Source: Gammaproteobacteria bacterium (GTDB lineage Bacteria; Pseudomonadota; Gammaproteobacteria; Legionellales; Legionellaceae). Taken from it: a stretch of 63,421 nucleotides of DNA. The DNA lies in contig JABDAB010000004.1 of NCBI GenBank assembly GCA_013289415.1, positions 29,840-93,260 on the forward strand. The letters run 5' to 3'. This document shows, piece after piece, positions 9,995 through 18,778 of this stretch (positions within the stretch are counted from its first letter, which is position 1; each line of letters begins with the position of its first letter). The notes beneath the pieces are model-generated. The model made no database searches. It had not been told where the DNA came from and was given only the letters and a program-made list of their open reading frames with translations. Made by a program: the position numbers and the translations under genes.

Positions 9995-10042
9995 TTATCC
10001 AGTTTCAGGTATGTGGAATTGATTTGATCATAGCATGCTAGA

Positions 10043-10077
10043 CTGTAAGTTCCCAACTTAAAGTTGGGAACTTACAG
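10043..10077. repeat. Perfect 35-bp palindrome between divergent genes
   Basis: The arm CTGTAAGTTCCCAACTT (10043-10059) is followed by a single A and then its exact reverse complement (10061-10077). It lies between the divergent starts of the ATPase gene (9994) and hepT (10170). There is no T-run, so it is not a classical terminator. It could be an operator, or a relic of the palindromic cassettes described at 28.9-29.9 kb. Confidence 0.7.
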
Positions 10078-10089
10078 ACATATTTCGAA

Positions 10090-10103
10090 AGGGGGGCAAA
10101 TCT
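10090..10103. repeat. 14-bp direct repeat, right copy (left copy 8800-8813)
   Basis: AGGGGGGCAAATCT occurs at 8800-8813 and at 10090-10103, bracketing the ATPase gene and its upstream palindrome. It may be a target duplication or a recombination footprint of a 1.3-kb unit, or a partial MITE flank. Confidence 0.5.
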
Positions 10104-10169
10104 GTTTATTTACGTATATACTTCATCTCTTGAACTTCTTCTTAATAATATGGAACGAGTACAACAACC

Positions 10170-10589
10170 ATGAATCTAAATACCGATCATCTAAAGCGCT
10201 GCATTGAAACCCTAAAGCAATCTATTAAATTACTAACCCAGAAAAAATCGGATAGTATCGAATACGAAATTTACCGCAACGCTACTGTAAAAGGGTATGA
10301 ACTTACTTTGGAAACAGCTGGAAAATTACTAAAAAAAGCTATAAAACCTTACTTTGCAAATCCAAAAGAAGTCGATCAGCTAGTATTTAAAGACATCTTT
10401 CGTCACGGAGCCAAGCATGGCTTGCTCACGATAGAAGAAGCAACGCGCTGGTTTGTTTATCGGGACAATCGTAATAACACAGCCCACGATTACGGAGTAG
10501 GTTTTGCTGAAGAAACATTAAAATTATTACCAACATTTGTAGAGGACGCCCAACGACTTAAAGAGGCACTTGATCATGCTTCAACTTAA
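10170..10589 (+). CDS. hepT: HepT-type HEPN toxin (HI0074 family)
   Basis: A 139-residue all-helical protein of the nucleotidyltransferase substrate-binding family. The motif RNNTAHDY near residue 110 fits the RX4HXY signature of HepT-type HEPN ribonucleases. It overlaps the following mntA gene by 14 bases, the usual arrangement of this toxin-antitoxin pair. In characterised systems HepT cleaves RNA until MntA adds AMP to the motif tyrosine. All motif residues are present, so the toxin is probably active. The ribosome site is weak (GGAACGAG upstream). Confidence 0.88.
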   Translation: MNLNTDHLKRCIETLKQSIKLLTQKKSDSIEYEIYRNATVKGYELTLETAGKLLKKAIKPYFANPKEVDQLVFKDIFRHGAKHGLLTIEEATRWFVYRDNRNNTAHDYGVGFAEETLKLLPTFVEDAQRLKEALDHAST

Positions 10590-10881
10590 TTTAAATGCAG
10601 ATTATTTAACTCAAGTTAAAACAATATTAAAGCAACATGTTCCAGAATTAGAAGTCTGGGCATATGGTAGCCGCATAAATAGCAACAGCCATGAAGCCAG
10701 TGATTTGGATTTGGTTATACGTAATCCGGCGAATTTACAAATACCCACGAATCATTTAGCACGATTAAAACAAGCGTTTATCGACAGCAATCTCCCTATT
10801 TTGGTTGATATAATGGACTGGGCCTGTCTACCAGATACGTACCGTAAGGAAATAGAAAAACAGCATTTAGTCATCACTTAA
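10576..10881 (+). CDS. mntA: MntA-type minimal nucleotidyltransferase antitoxin
   Basis: A 101-residue protein starting MLQLNLNADYL at ATG 10576, preferred over an upstream TTG because AGAGG lies nine bases before it. It has the nucleotidyltransferase signature GSRINSNSHEASDLDL near residues 29-44, matching GSX10DXD. A third acidic residue follows in ILVDIMDW. Such proteins AMPylate the partner HepT. The start lies inside the end of hepT, which indicates translational coupling. No canonical promoter for the pair was found. Confidence 0.88.
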   Translation: MLQLNLNADYLTQVKTILKQHVPELEVWAYGSRINSNSHEASDLDLVIRNPANLQIPTNHLARLKQAFIDSNLPILVDIMDWACLPDTYRKEIEKQHLVIT

Positions 10882-11163
10882 CACACTGATGGTGCTTCAG
10901 TAAGAAGCCGAACAATTGCAGCCCCATTTCCATGCTATTATTTTACCCCTGTTGTTGACAAACAGTCCGATTATGTTTAAAATTAACGCATTAAGATCAG
11001 CCAGCTAATACATTCGTTTTGCATGAAGCAACACGTCTATATGAGGAGCCGTATACACAGTACGGATGATGTGATTCCTGGTAGTGAACTAAAACTACCT
11101 TGGTCACCTAACCTCAATTCAACAGGATTATAAAAATTACAATTACATGAAAGGTACTGAATT

Positions 11164-12216
11164 ATGTTATTAGGAATACCATCAAGCCCAACAAAAGAGC
11201 GAGAGACGGTCAATCCACCAAAATTTACAACTGAGTTTAGAGATCGCATTACACGTACGCGCGAACATTCATCAGAGGAAGAGGATGTTAACAATAGTCT
11301 ATGCAGCACAAGCCTTGATAGTGGAGTAGATTATAAGTTGAAGTTGGCGATGGCTAAGGGGAGCATACGCACGCATGATTTACAAGGGCTCATGAGAGCA
11401 GCAATAAGCACTATTGCCGGTGAAGAACCTGGTTTCACCCGAGACGAATTTAGTCAGTTATCCCCTGAGCAATTAAAGAAACATTATGATCGGCAACAGG
11501 ACAAAGATACTCAAACGCTTGATATATTAAAAGAAGTGTTGAGACTATGTGAAACAACAAAATCGCCCAATAGATCCCCCATTCCATTTTTTAAACAAGA
11601 GGCGTCTTCACCGAGCACAGAACAAATAACCTCAATCAGCACAGATCAAATAAAAAGCCTCGAAGATTTGGTACGAGAAGATGCGCCCTCCATGATTATT
11701 TTGTTAGTGGAGGACTCGTATGTGCAAATGAAGATGCTGTTAAAACAGACTACAGGTGTTATTTTACAATCATCAGCGACACCGACGTCTTCTGAACAGT
11801 TCGCGAATGCAGGGGCAACGTGGATGAAAAATGGATTTGCTATTGAGAATAAAGGTCGTTGTAGTATTATTTGTGCTGGTAATGGACGTATTGCTTTGGA
11901 TATAGTAAAAAAAGTTCCAATTACAGCAATGATCACGGATAATGAAATGCCTGAAATGAATGGTTTGGAGTTAATTGCATCTATTCGAAATCTGGAGATT
12001 AAGGAAAACCGTCCTCGAATGAGAATTGCTTTGAATACCGCTGTACCAGCATTAAATTTGGATTCAAAATCACTTGAACATCTTGATCTGAAAAACGATG
12101 ATCGTTATATCCTGAAGGCGCAAAAAGGTTCAGCAGGAATTATTGAATTTCTTGGTTTTACTCAAACAAATTCTGAAGAGACAGCCTCCCCTCCTACTAT
12201 CGCCTCTTTCAACTAG
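11164..12216 (+). CDS. Receiver-domain protein with an interrupted receiver
   Basis: A 350-residue protein. The first ~175 residues are low-complexity and helical with no recognised domain. A response-regulator receiver follows: ILLVEDSYVQMKML near residue 177 (acidic pair), TDNEMPEMNGLELI near residue 256 (phosphoacceptor Asp), and YILKAQKG near residue 319 (conserved Lys). About 40 extra residues sit between the first helix and the expected second strand, and the usual hydrophobic-T-A strand reads RIALNTAVPA. There is no output domain and no adjacent kinase. It could be a single-domain signalling protein or a secreted effector using the fold; neither is shown. It ends immediately before an inverted-repeat element. 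Confidence 0.7.
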   Translation: MLLGIPSSPTKERETVNPPKFTTEFRDRITRTREHSSEEEDVNNSLCSTSLDSGVDYKLKLAMAKGSIRTHDLQGLMRAAISTIAGEEPGFTRDEFSQLSPEQLKKHYDRQQDKDTQTLDILKEVLRLCETTKSPNRSPIPFFKQEASSPSTEQITSISTDQIKSLEDLVREDAPSMIILLVEDSYVQMKMLLKQTTGVILQSSATPTSSEQFANAGATWMKNGFAIENKGRCSIICAGNGRIALDIVKKVPITAMITDNEMPEMNGLELIASIRNLEIKENRPRMRIALNTAVPALNLDSKSLEHLDLKNDDRYILKAQKGSAGIIEFLGFTQTNSEETASPPTIASFN

Positions 12217-12220
12217 GCTG

Positions 12221-12298
12221 TCGTCCCGGAATTTAGAGTTTACGAACCTTAGCAGCCCTTAATAATGTCCGGGATGGATCCTGGACATTCCGGGACGA
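12221..12298. repeat. Inverted-repeat element (TCGTCCCGGAAT ends)
   Basis: TCGTCCCGGAAT (12221-12232) and its reverse complement ATTCCGGGACGA (12287-12298) bound a 78-bp element with an inner palindrome ATGTCC...GGACAT. It lies directly behind the stop codon at 12216. It looks like a small non-coding mobile repeat that could also fold in RNA and end transcription. Confidence 0.65.
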
Positions 12299-12401
12299 TA
12301 ATATCGAGGCTGAGCAAAAACTGCGGATTCGGTGACTGATTTTAATTCACACAAGTTCGCGTAAGTTTGTTACAATTCGCTAAAATTAAAGAGAGAAGTC
12401 A

Positions 12402-14387
12402 GTGAGTAGTTTGAAATATAGACCAGATATAGATGGATTAAGAGCTATTGCAATTTTATTAGTCTTAATTTATCACGGAGGGTTTACTGTATTCCCGTCT
12501 GGATTTGTTGGGGTTGATGTTTTTTTTGTTATTTCCGGATTTTTGATCACCAGTATTATTCATGACTCTTTAAATAATAACAGTTTTTCTTTTGTGGATT
12601 TTTATAATCGCAGGCTTTGGCGCCTCCAACCGGTATTTGTTTGCCTTATAGTGGGCACCACGCTTCTAAGCTTATTGTTTTTTTTGCCCAATGATTTAAT
12701 TGAATTCAGCCGAAGTGCACGTAAAACGTCTTTATTCATCTCTAATCTGCTTTTTATGCATACAACGACAGGGTATTCTTCACCCGATGCTCATCAGTTG
12801 CCCTTGTTGCATACTTGGTCTTTATCTATAGAGTGGCAATGTTATTTGATTCTGCCAGTGATGATGTATTGCCTACATCGTATGTTTAATAAAAAAATGC
12901 TGATCGGGGTGGTTTATGCCCTTACATGCATTGGTTTTTTACTCTCGTTGCATTACTCAAAAGATATTCCTGCAAAAAGTTATTATCAATTTTCCAGTCG
13001 TATTTTTGAATTTTTAGTGGGCTCCTGTATTGCCTTAACGTCGTTAAGGGGTGATTCAATTCATCGATATATTTTAAATTTTCTGGGTGGAATGGCATTA
13101 ATCACCATTTTTTATATTGCCAGTCTTGATCATATTCTTTTAGGTTATCCTAATGGATATGCCTTTCTAGTGTGCGTGGCTACTGGATTATTAATTGCGT
13201 TGGGTGCTGTTCATCCTGTTCCTTCATTAATTAAAGTGATGTCCTGTAGACCTTTTGTTTTCATAGGAATGTTGTCTTATTCACTTTACATTTGGCATTG
13301 GGCTGTTTTTGCAAGTTTAAGGTATCAAAGTATTGAAGAAACCTCGTTGGTTTTATTGCTGGCGTATGGCATTACTTTTGTTTTAGCTTATTTGTCTTGG
13401 CGATATATTGAAATACCATCAAGACGTTTAAAACAAATTAAATTTCGTTATACGTTTGTCAGTTTGTTGTTACTACCAATATTGATGACCCATGTTACGT
13501 CCTACTTTATTAATGAAAATATGGGATTTCCACAGCGATTTAATCAGGAATTGGTCTCAATTTATCGACAATTAGCCCAATACACCAAACCGCAAAGACC
13601 GTTGTGTATTAGTAATAATAAAACCGATATTGAGGCTCAATGCAAAATAGGAACCAAGGAATCTAATAGTAGAACCGCCCTGATGATTGGCGATTCATTC
13701 TCAAATCATTATTGGGGATTTATGGACATATTAGGACGGGACGCCAAGGTTTCTATTTTGGCTCAGGGCACGTCTTCATGCATTACTTTACCCGGTATCT
13801 ATCTTTATAATTGGTGGACTTTTAAAAATCAGGTATACCAGGAATGTCATGATCAAACAGCAAAATATTATCGTATGATTGAAAAAAATCATTATGATTA
13901 CGTCATTATCGGGCAAACCTGGAATAACTATTTGTCAGATAATGTCATAAACCAGCCAGGAGACCCGCGATCTTTTAATTTAACCAAAAAGCGCATTGCA
14001 ATATCCCTGGATCAGGCCCTCAAAACAATAGTGGCATCTGGTGCAAAGCCTATACTGATTAAAACTACGGCACTCATGCAACAGCATATTTCTGATTGTT
14101 TCTTTAAGCATATCAAGTTAAGACAGAACTATGATTCAACACAATGCGATTTTAATTTATCTATATCAGACGGTGAAAAATGGTTTGGGAAATTGTTTGC
14201 TAAAATGCAAGTCAAATACCCTGAGTTGATATTAATTGATCCAAAAAACGTTCAGTGCCCAAATAAGATGTGTAAGGCTGATATTAATGGTGTTCCGGTA
14301 TATCGCGATGCAGGACATATTACGGATTATGCGTCTTATCAATTTGGTAAATTATATTTACAGCGGTTTGATAATCCTTTGGTTTAG
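12402..14387 (+). CDS. OafA/OatA-like acyltransferase with SGNH domain
   Basis: A 661-residue protein starting at GTG 12402, with GAGAG about six bases upstream. The N-terminus RPDIDGLRAIAILLVLIYH and FYNRRLWRLQP are hallmarks of membrane acyltransferase family 3, followed by about ten hydrophobic segments to residue ~350. From about residue 425 there is an SGNH hydrolase-like domain: MIGDSFSNHYWG holds the catalytic Ser, and DAGHITDYA near the C-terminus holds the Asp-His pair. Such fusions transfer acetyl or other acyl groups to lipopolysaccharide O-antigen or other envelope polysaccharides on the periplasmic side. It stands alone; its exact substrate cannot be read from sequence. Confidence 0.88.
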   Translation: MSSLKYRPDIDGLRAIAILLVLIYHGGFTVFPSGFVGVDVFFVISGFLITSIIHDSLNNNSFSFVDFYNRRLWRLQPVFVCLIVGTTLLSLLFFLPNDLIEFSRSARKTSLFISNLLFMHTTTGYSSPDAHQLPLLHTWSLSIEWQCYLILPVMMYCLHRMFNKKMLIGVVYALTCIGFLLSLHYSKDIPAKSYYQFSSRIFEFLVGSCIALTSLRGDSIHRYILNFLGGMALITIFYIASLDHILLGYPNGYAFLVCVATGLLIALGAVHPVPSLIKVMSCRPFVFIGMLSYSLYIWHWAVFASLRYQSIEETSLVLLLAYGITFVLAYLSWRYIEIPSRRLKQIKFRYTFVSLLLLPILMTHVTSYFINENMGFPQRFNQELVSIYRQLAQYTKPQRPLCISNNKTDIEAQCKIGTKESNSRTALMIGDSFSNHYWGFMDILGRDAKVSILAQGTSSCITLPGIYLYNWWTFKNQVYQECHDQTAKYYRMIEKNHYDYVIIGQTWNNYLSDNVINQPGDPRSFNLTKKRIAISLDQALKTIVASGAKPILIKTTALMQQHISDCFFKHIKLRQNYDSTQCDFNLSISDGEKWFGKLFAKMQVKYPELILIDPKNVQCPNKMCKADINGVPVYRDAGHITDYASYQFGKLYLQRFDNPLV

Positions 14388-14391
14388 GACC

Positions 14392-14428
14392 CTAGACAAA
14401 TGGTAACTTTATTTTGTATAGCCCCCTT
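14392..14428. repeat. Short dispersed repeat (GGGGGCTAKACAAA)
   Basis: Read on the reverse strand, GGGGGCTATACAAAATAAAG continuing into TTACC resembles GGGGGCTAGACAAATAAAAG at about 53873 on the forward strand. It is a small intergenic repeat with no coding content. Confidence 0.4.
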
Positions 14429-14499
14429 AATCACACTGGAGCCTGCCGTCAATAAGAGTTACGATGTCAGTAACTAACTAATATGGAAAGGATTCAAAT

Positions 14500-15900
14500 G
14501 TGCGACAGCTTTCGGTAATCTGTTTTTTTTGTGCACTGGCTTTACCCGGATGTACTTTTTTTGGTTCAGGTCCACACGATACAGCACCCATAAATAGTAC
14601 TGACTTAGCGATAAAGCACGTTTATAAAATACCTGGAAAAATCGGGCAGCATCAAACACGTTTAAATGATCCACAATTATATCAACTCATTTGTTTAGCC
14701 CTTGCTGACGCACCTGACATGCGCAGTGCCAAAGCACGGGTGATTCGTGCACGCCAACTTGCACAAGGAGCCTATGCAGCGCTGTGGCCATCAGCAGATC
14801 TCAGTGGTGCTCTACAAAGCCAACATTTTTCATTCCAAGGCACTGTGCCACCACCATTTAATGAACTGGTAGTTAACAAACTAAATGCTGCTAATATTGC
14901 TATGAATTTCAACTATGAAATCGATTTTTGGGGTAAAAACAAAGAAGCATTAGCCAGTCGTTTAAGTGAGGCTTATGCCGCCCAGATGGATTTTAACGAA
15001 ACTCGATTGGTTTTAAGCGCCGCAGTCACTACGACATACCTTGAACTACAAAATAATCTTATCCAGCAGCAGTTGGCTAAAAAAAATGTGCAGTTACAAC
15101 AACAACTGTCTGACATCGTCGTTGATCGCGCCAAGCAAGGAATTGAGTCGGATATCCCCGTCAAAACCGCGATCTCCAATGCTCAAATAGCACGCTTATC
15201 GGTAGAAGATTACAAGCGTGCAGAAATGCAATCCCGGCATCAATTAGCCGTCTTGATAGGCAAAAATCCCTTCAATACAAAAATTGATCCAGCAAAATTC
15301 ACCTACGATAAGAAGCAACTGGTTTTACCGGCGATAATGCCTGCGAACATGCTTGCACAAAGACCGGATATTGCTTCTGCACGTGCACTCACTGAGGCCG
15401 CAGCTCACCAAATCAATATCGCTAAAACTGCCTTTTATCCCAATGTTAATTTGAGAGGCTTGTTAAGCTCAGAATCCTTATACTTTAGTAATTTTTTTAA
15501 TTTGTCATTTCAAACAGAAGGCATCAAAGCCGCCGTGGACTTACCCGTTTTTGACGCGGGTGCTCGCCGCGCAAATCTTGGAGTCAAATATTCTGAATAC
15601 GAGATCGCAGTAAATCAATACAATAAAAGCATTTTGAACGCACTAAGGCAGGCAACCGATCAAATATCGGCGATGCAAACACTGGAAAAACAAGTGCAGG
15701 ATCAAACTCAAGCATTAAATGGCACCGAATCCAATTACAAACTATTCCAGTCCCGTTATAATCAAGGCATCATTGATTATGTACAACTGATTGAAATCAA
15801 ACAGTTATTACTACAGCAAAAGGCCATGCTTTGTACGTTACAAACACATCAGAAGCAAGCATTTGTCGCGTTATTAACGGCTCTAGGTGACGAGGTATAA
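14500..15900 (+). CDS. NodT-type outer membrane efflux lipoprotein (TolC superfamily)
   Basis: A 466-residue protein starting at GTG 14500, seven bases after AAAGGA. A short signal peptide ends in the lipobox-like LALPGC, so it is probably a lipoprotein. The body has the duplicated TolC-type helical repeats, including FNYEIDFWGKNKEA and AVDLPVFDAGARRANLG, both typical of NodT-family efflux outer membrane proteins. It is followed after two bases by the EmrA-like adaptor and then the EmrB-like pump. The three genes therefore encode a complete tripartite exporter. The outer channel being encoded first and in the same operon is common for the family. Confidence 0.9.
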   Translation: MRQLSVICFFCALALPGCTFFGSGPHDTAPINSTDLAIKHVYKIPGKIGQHQTRLNDPQLYQLICLALADAPDMRSAKARVIRARQLAQGAYAALWPSADLSGALQSQHFSFQGTVPPPFNELVVNKLNAANIAMNFNYEIDFWGKNKEALASRLSEAYAAQMDFNETRLVLSAAVTTTYLELQNNLIQQQLAKKNVQLQQQLSDIVVDRAKQGIESDIPVKTAISNAQIARLSVEDYKRAEMQSRHQLAVLIGKNPFNTKIDPAKFTYDKKQLVLPAIMPANMLAQRPDIASARALTEAAAHQINIAKTAFYPNVNLRGLLSSESLYFSNFFNLSFQTEGIKAAVDLPVFDAGARRANLGVKYSEYEIAVNQYNKSILNALRQATDQISAMQTLEKQVQDQTQALNGTESNYKLFQSRYNQGIIDYVQLIEIKQLLLQQKAMLCTLQTHQKQAFVALLTALGDEV

Positions 15901-15902
15901 AT

Positions 15903-17093
15903 ATGGCAACAAATGAACAGAGCGTCGGCGCAACACCAGACACCTTACGCAAACGTAAAATTGGCATGGTGGCGTTGGGTAGCATTTTTTTGTTTATTGC
16001 CGTGTTATGGCTATTTTATTGGCTCATTTGGGGTGAATTTGAAGAGTACACCGATGATGCTTATGTTAATGGCAACATGGTGCAATTGATGTCGCAAGTA
16101 GCTGGCACGGTTGTTGAAGTTCATACCGATGAAACTCAATTTGTTACTGAGGGTCAACTTCTTATCAAATTAGACCCAGCCGATTATACCGTGGCTTTTC
16201 AGCGATCCAAAGCCAATTTGGCACAAACCGTGCGTAAAGTTCGTCAATATTTTGAACATGCAGCACAAGCACAGCAAAGCTTGGTTTTGGATAAAGCCAA
16301 CCTTGTGAAGGCCCAATTGGATCTAAAGCGCCGAGTAGGGTTAATTGGCAATCGCGCTGTATCAGCAGAAGAAATGCAGCATTACAAAACAGCAGTCGAA
16401 GCCGCTCAAGCTAGCTATAATGTTTCTTTGCACCAGTTAGATGCAGCACTTGCATTGGTTGAAAATTCTCATCTTTACACCCATCCTCTTGTAGAGACCG
16501 CCAAAGCGGATCTAAAAACAGCTTATCTACATTTGCAAAGAACAACCATCGTAGCCCCCATTGCAGGCTATATTGCAAAACGCAACGTACAGCCAGGCCA
16601 ACAATTATCACAGAATTCTGTCATGCTGGCGATTATCCCACTGCATGACACGTGGGTGGATGCAAACTATAAAGAATCATCTCTAAATCATCTTCGCGTC
16701 AATCAACCTGTTCTGCTATATGCCGATGCCTATCCTGGAATCACTTACCACGGCAAGGTTGCCGGTTTAAATGCTGGAACAGGCTCTGCTTTTTCATTGC
16801 TGCCTCCACAGAATGCAACTGGGAATTGGATTAAAATCGTACAAAGACTGCCTGTACGTATTCATTTAAATCCTGATGAATTGAAACAAAACCCCTTGCA
16901 ACTGGGTCTATCCATGCGAGTAACTGTAAATATCCATGACAAACAGGGCACTCGGATGCAAAAAGTGGCGGAATCTGAATATAAATTAAAAACCAGTGCT
17001 TATGCAAAACAACTGGCCAACATAGACGCCTTAATCAATAGCATTCTATTAGACAATTCGCCAGATATGTCCTTACCAAGAGCCAAAACATAA
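15903..17093 (+). CDS. EmrA-type periplasmic adaptor (HlyD family)
   Basis: A 396-residue membrane fusion protein. One N-terminal membrane segment (MVALGSIFLFIAVLWLFYW) precedes the biotinyl-lipoyl-like strand TDDAYVNGNMVQLMSQVAG, a long helical hairpin (about residues 100-210), and the second lipoyl half with VAPIAGYIAKRNVQPGQ. It links the inner-membrane pump to the outer-membrane channel. It begins two bases after the NodT gene, and its TAA overlaps the ATG of the next gene by one base. The operon order and overlap support co-translation. Substrates are probably hydrophobic drugs or fatty acids, from family precedent only. Confidence 0.92.
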   Translation: MATNEQSVGATPDTLRKRKIGMVALGSIFLFIAVLWLFYWLIWGEFEEYTDDAYVNGNMVQLMSQVAGTVVEVHTDETQFVTEGQLLIKLDPADYTVAFQRSKANLAQTVRKVRQYFEHAAQAQQSLVLDKANLVKAQLDLKRRVGLIGNRAVSAEEMQHYKTAVEAAQASYNVSLHQLDAALALVENSHLYTHPLVETAKADLKTAYLHLQRTTIVAPIAGYIAKRNVQPGQQLSQNSVMLAIIPLHDTWVDANYKESSLNHLRVNQPVLLYADAYPGITYHGKVAGLNAGTGSAFSLLPPQNATGNWIKIVQRLPVRIHLNPDELKQNPLQLGLSMRVTVNIHDKQGTRMQKVAESEYKLKTSAYAKQLANIDALINSILLDNSPDMSLPRAKT

Positions 17094-18628
17094 TGGCTGA
17101 CTTACTCCCACTGACAGGCAGTCGATTGGTGTTAATGACGATTTCATTGTCGTTGGCAATTTTTATGAATGTCTTGGATGTTTCAATTGCAAACGTTGCT
17201 ATCCCAACCATTGCGGGTGACCTCGGTGTAAGCCCGGATAACGGCACATGGGTCATTACCTCATTTGCAGTGAGTCAGGCGATCATGTTGCCACTAACAG
17301 GATGGCTAGCGCGGCGTATTGGTGAGGTTCGGTTATTTCTTATTTCCACCACGTTATTTACAATCGCCTCGGTACTGTGTGGTTTATCAGAAAATCTGGG
17401 CATGCTGATTTTTTTTCGTGTGGTCCAAGGTGCCGTTTCAGGACCAATGATTCCTTTGTCACAAAGTATTTTGCTTGCCAATTACCCGCCAGAAAAAAGG
17501 GGTCTGGCAACGGGAATATGGGCAATGACCGCCGTTGTTGGTCCCATATTTGGGCCCATTATGGGCGGTATTATTACTGACAATTACACGTGGCCCTGGA
17601 TTTTTTATATCAATGTTCCTGTGGGCATATTTGCCGTCATCTTCTCTATGATAACGCTCACAGGTAGAGACACCCCAACAGTAAAACGCCCCATGGACTA
17701 TATAGGTTTGGCATTATTAACCGTTGGCATTGGCTGTTTACAGGTTTTATTAGACAAAGGTTATGATTTAGATTGGTTTCATTCAAATGTGATTATTACA
17801 TTGGGTATTATATCCGTGGTGACGCTGAGTTTTTTGATTGTTTGGCTCTTGACCCAATCTGATCCTCTGATTGATCTGTACTTATTTGCTGATAGAAATT
17901 TTACCATTGGTGTGATTAGCTTAACGCTTGGTTTCATGGTGTATTTTTCTAATGTAGTGATCTTTCCATTATGGCTACAAACACAAATGGGTTACACGCC
18001 AACATGGGCAGGGCTTGCTGCAGCACCGGTGGGGATTTTACCTTTTATATTTACGCCATTTGTTGGTAACTATATGAGTAAATTTGATTTGCGTATGGTG
18101 ATTAGTCTTGGGTTTATTGTCTTTATGCTGACTTCTTTTTGGCAATCTACTTTTTATACTGATATAGGTTTTTTGCAATTAATTGAACCACGTTTTATCC
18201 AGGGCCTAGGGCTTGCTTTTTTCTTTACCCCACTCATCGCCATGGTCCTGTCTGACATGCCACCTGAACGAATGGCCAGCGCCTTGGGTCTGGCTAATTT
18301 CTTTCGTATTCTTGGTGGTAGTTTCGGTACATCAATCAGTGTCACTATCTGGAACAATAGGGAAGCACTGCATCAAAGTCATCTTGTCGAATACATCAAC
18401 ACATACAACCCGTTAACCCAACAAGCCATCAATCAACTGCAATCATTGAAAATATCCGGATTAAAAGGTTTTGAGTTCCTGTATGGTACTGTAGTGAATC
18501 AGGCATTCATGCTCGCGACCAATGATATTTTCAGACTGTCAGCCTGGATCTTCATGTTTTTGCTCGTCATTATCTGGTTTGCCAAACCTGTGATTGTAAA
18601 ATCGGGTGGGCCAATTGCTGCAGAATGA
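17093..18628 (+). CDS. EmrB/QacA-type MFS drug:H+ antiporter (DHA2, 14 TM)
   Basis: A 511-residue integral membrane protein with about 14 hydrophobic segments. It has the DHA2 signatures LDVSIANVAIPTIAGDLG in segment 1 and WVITSFAVSQAIMLPLTGWL in segment 2; the loop that follows, ARRIGEVRLF, is motif A-like. The antiporter motif C region GIWAMTAVVGPIFGPIMGG is present. It completes the efflux operon with the adaptor and outer-membrane genes, sharing one base with the adaptor. It would use the proton gradient to move substrates into the adaptor-channel duct. No dedicated regulator is adjacent. Confidence 0.92.
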   Translation: MADLLPLTGSRLVLMTISLSLAIFMNVLDVSIANVAIPTIAGDLGVSPDNGTWVITSFAVSQAIMLPLTGWLARRIGEVRLFLISTTLFTIASVLCGLSENLGMLIFFRVVQGAVSGPMIPLSQSILLANYPPEKRGLATGIWAMTAVVGPIFGPIMGGIITDNYTWPWIFYINVPVGIFAVIFSMITLTGRDTPTVKRPMDYIGLALLTVGIGCLQVLLDKGYDLDWFHSNVIITLGIISVVTLSFLIVWLLTQSDPLIDLYLFADRNFTIGVISLTLGFMVYFSNVVIFPLWLQTQMGYTPTWAGLAAAPVGILPFIFTPFVGNYMSKFDLRMVISLGFIVFMLTSFWQSTFYTDIGFLQLIEPRFIQGLGLAFFFTPLIAMVLSDMPPERMASALGLANFFRILGGSFGTSISVTIWNNREALHQSHLVEYINTYNPLTQQAINQLQSLKISGLKGFEFLYGTVVNQAFMLATNDIFRLSAWIFMFLLVIIWFAKPVIVKSGGPIAAE

Positions 18629-18685
18629 GATAAACTCGATTCTGAATCGGGCCTTAAGTACAATTCTTATATCGCCACAAAACCT

Positions 18686-18726
18686 GCGCCAAATATGGCC
18701 GTTCCTTGCTACGGAGCGAGTAGTTA
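18686..18726. repeat. 41-bp dispersed repeat, copy 1
   Basis: The sequence starting GCGCCAAATATGGCCGTTCC and ending GAGTAGTTA is repeated at 54009-54049 with two differences. A short hairpin (CCGCGG arms, 18728-18744) follows. It lies between the convergent efflux and decarboxylase genes and may help end both transcripts. Confidence 0.65.
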
Positions 18727-18778
18727 CCCGCGGACAAGCCGCGGTACGTAGACGTCGCGAGTGAATGATAAACACGCC

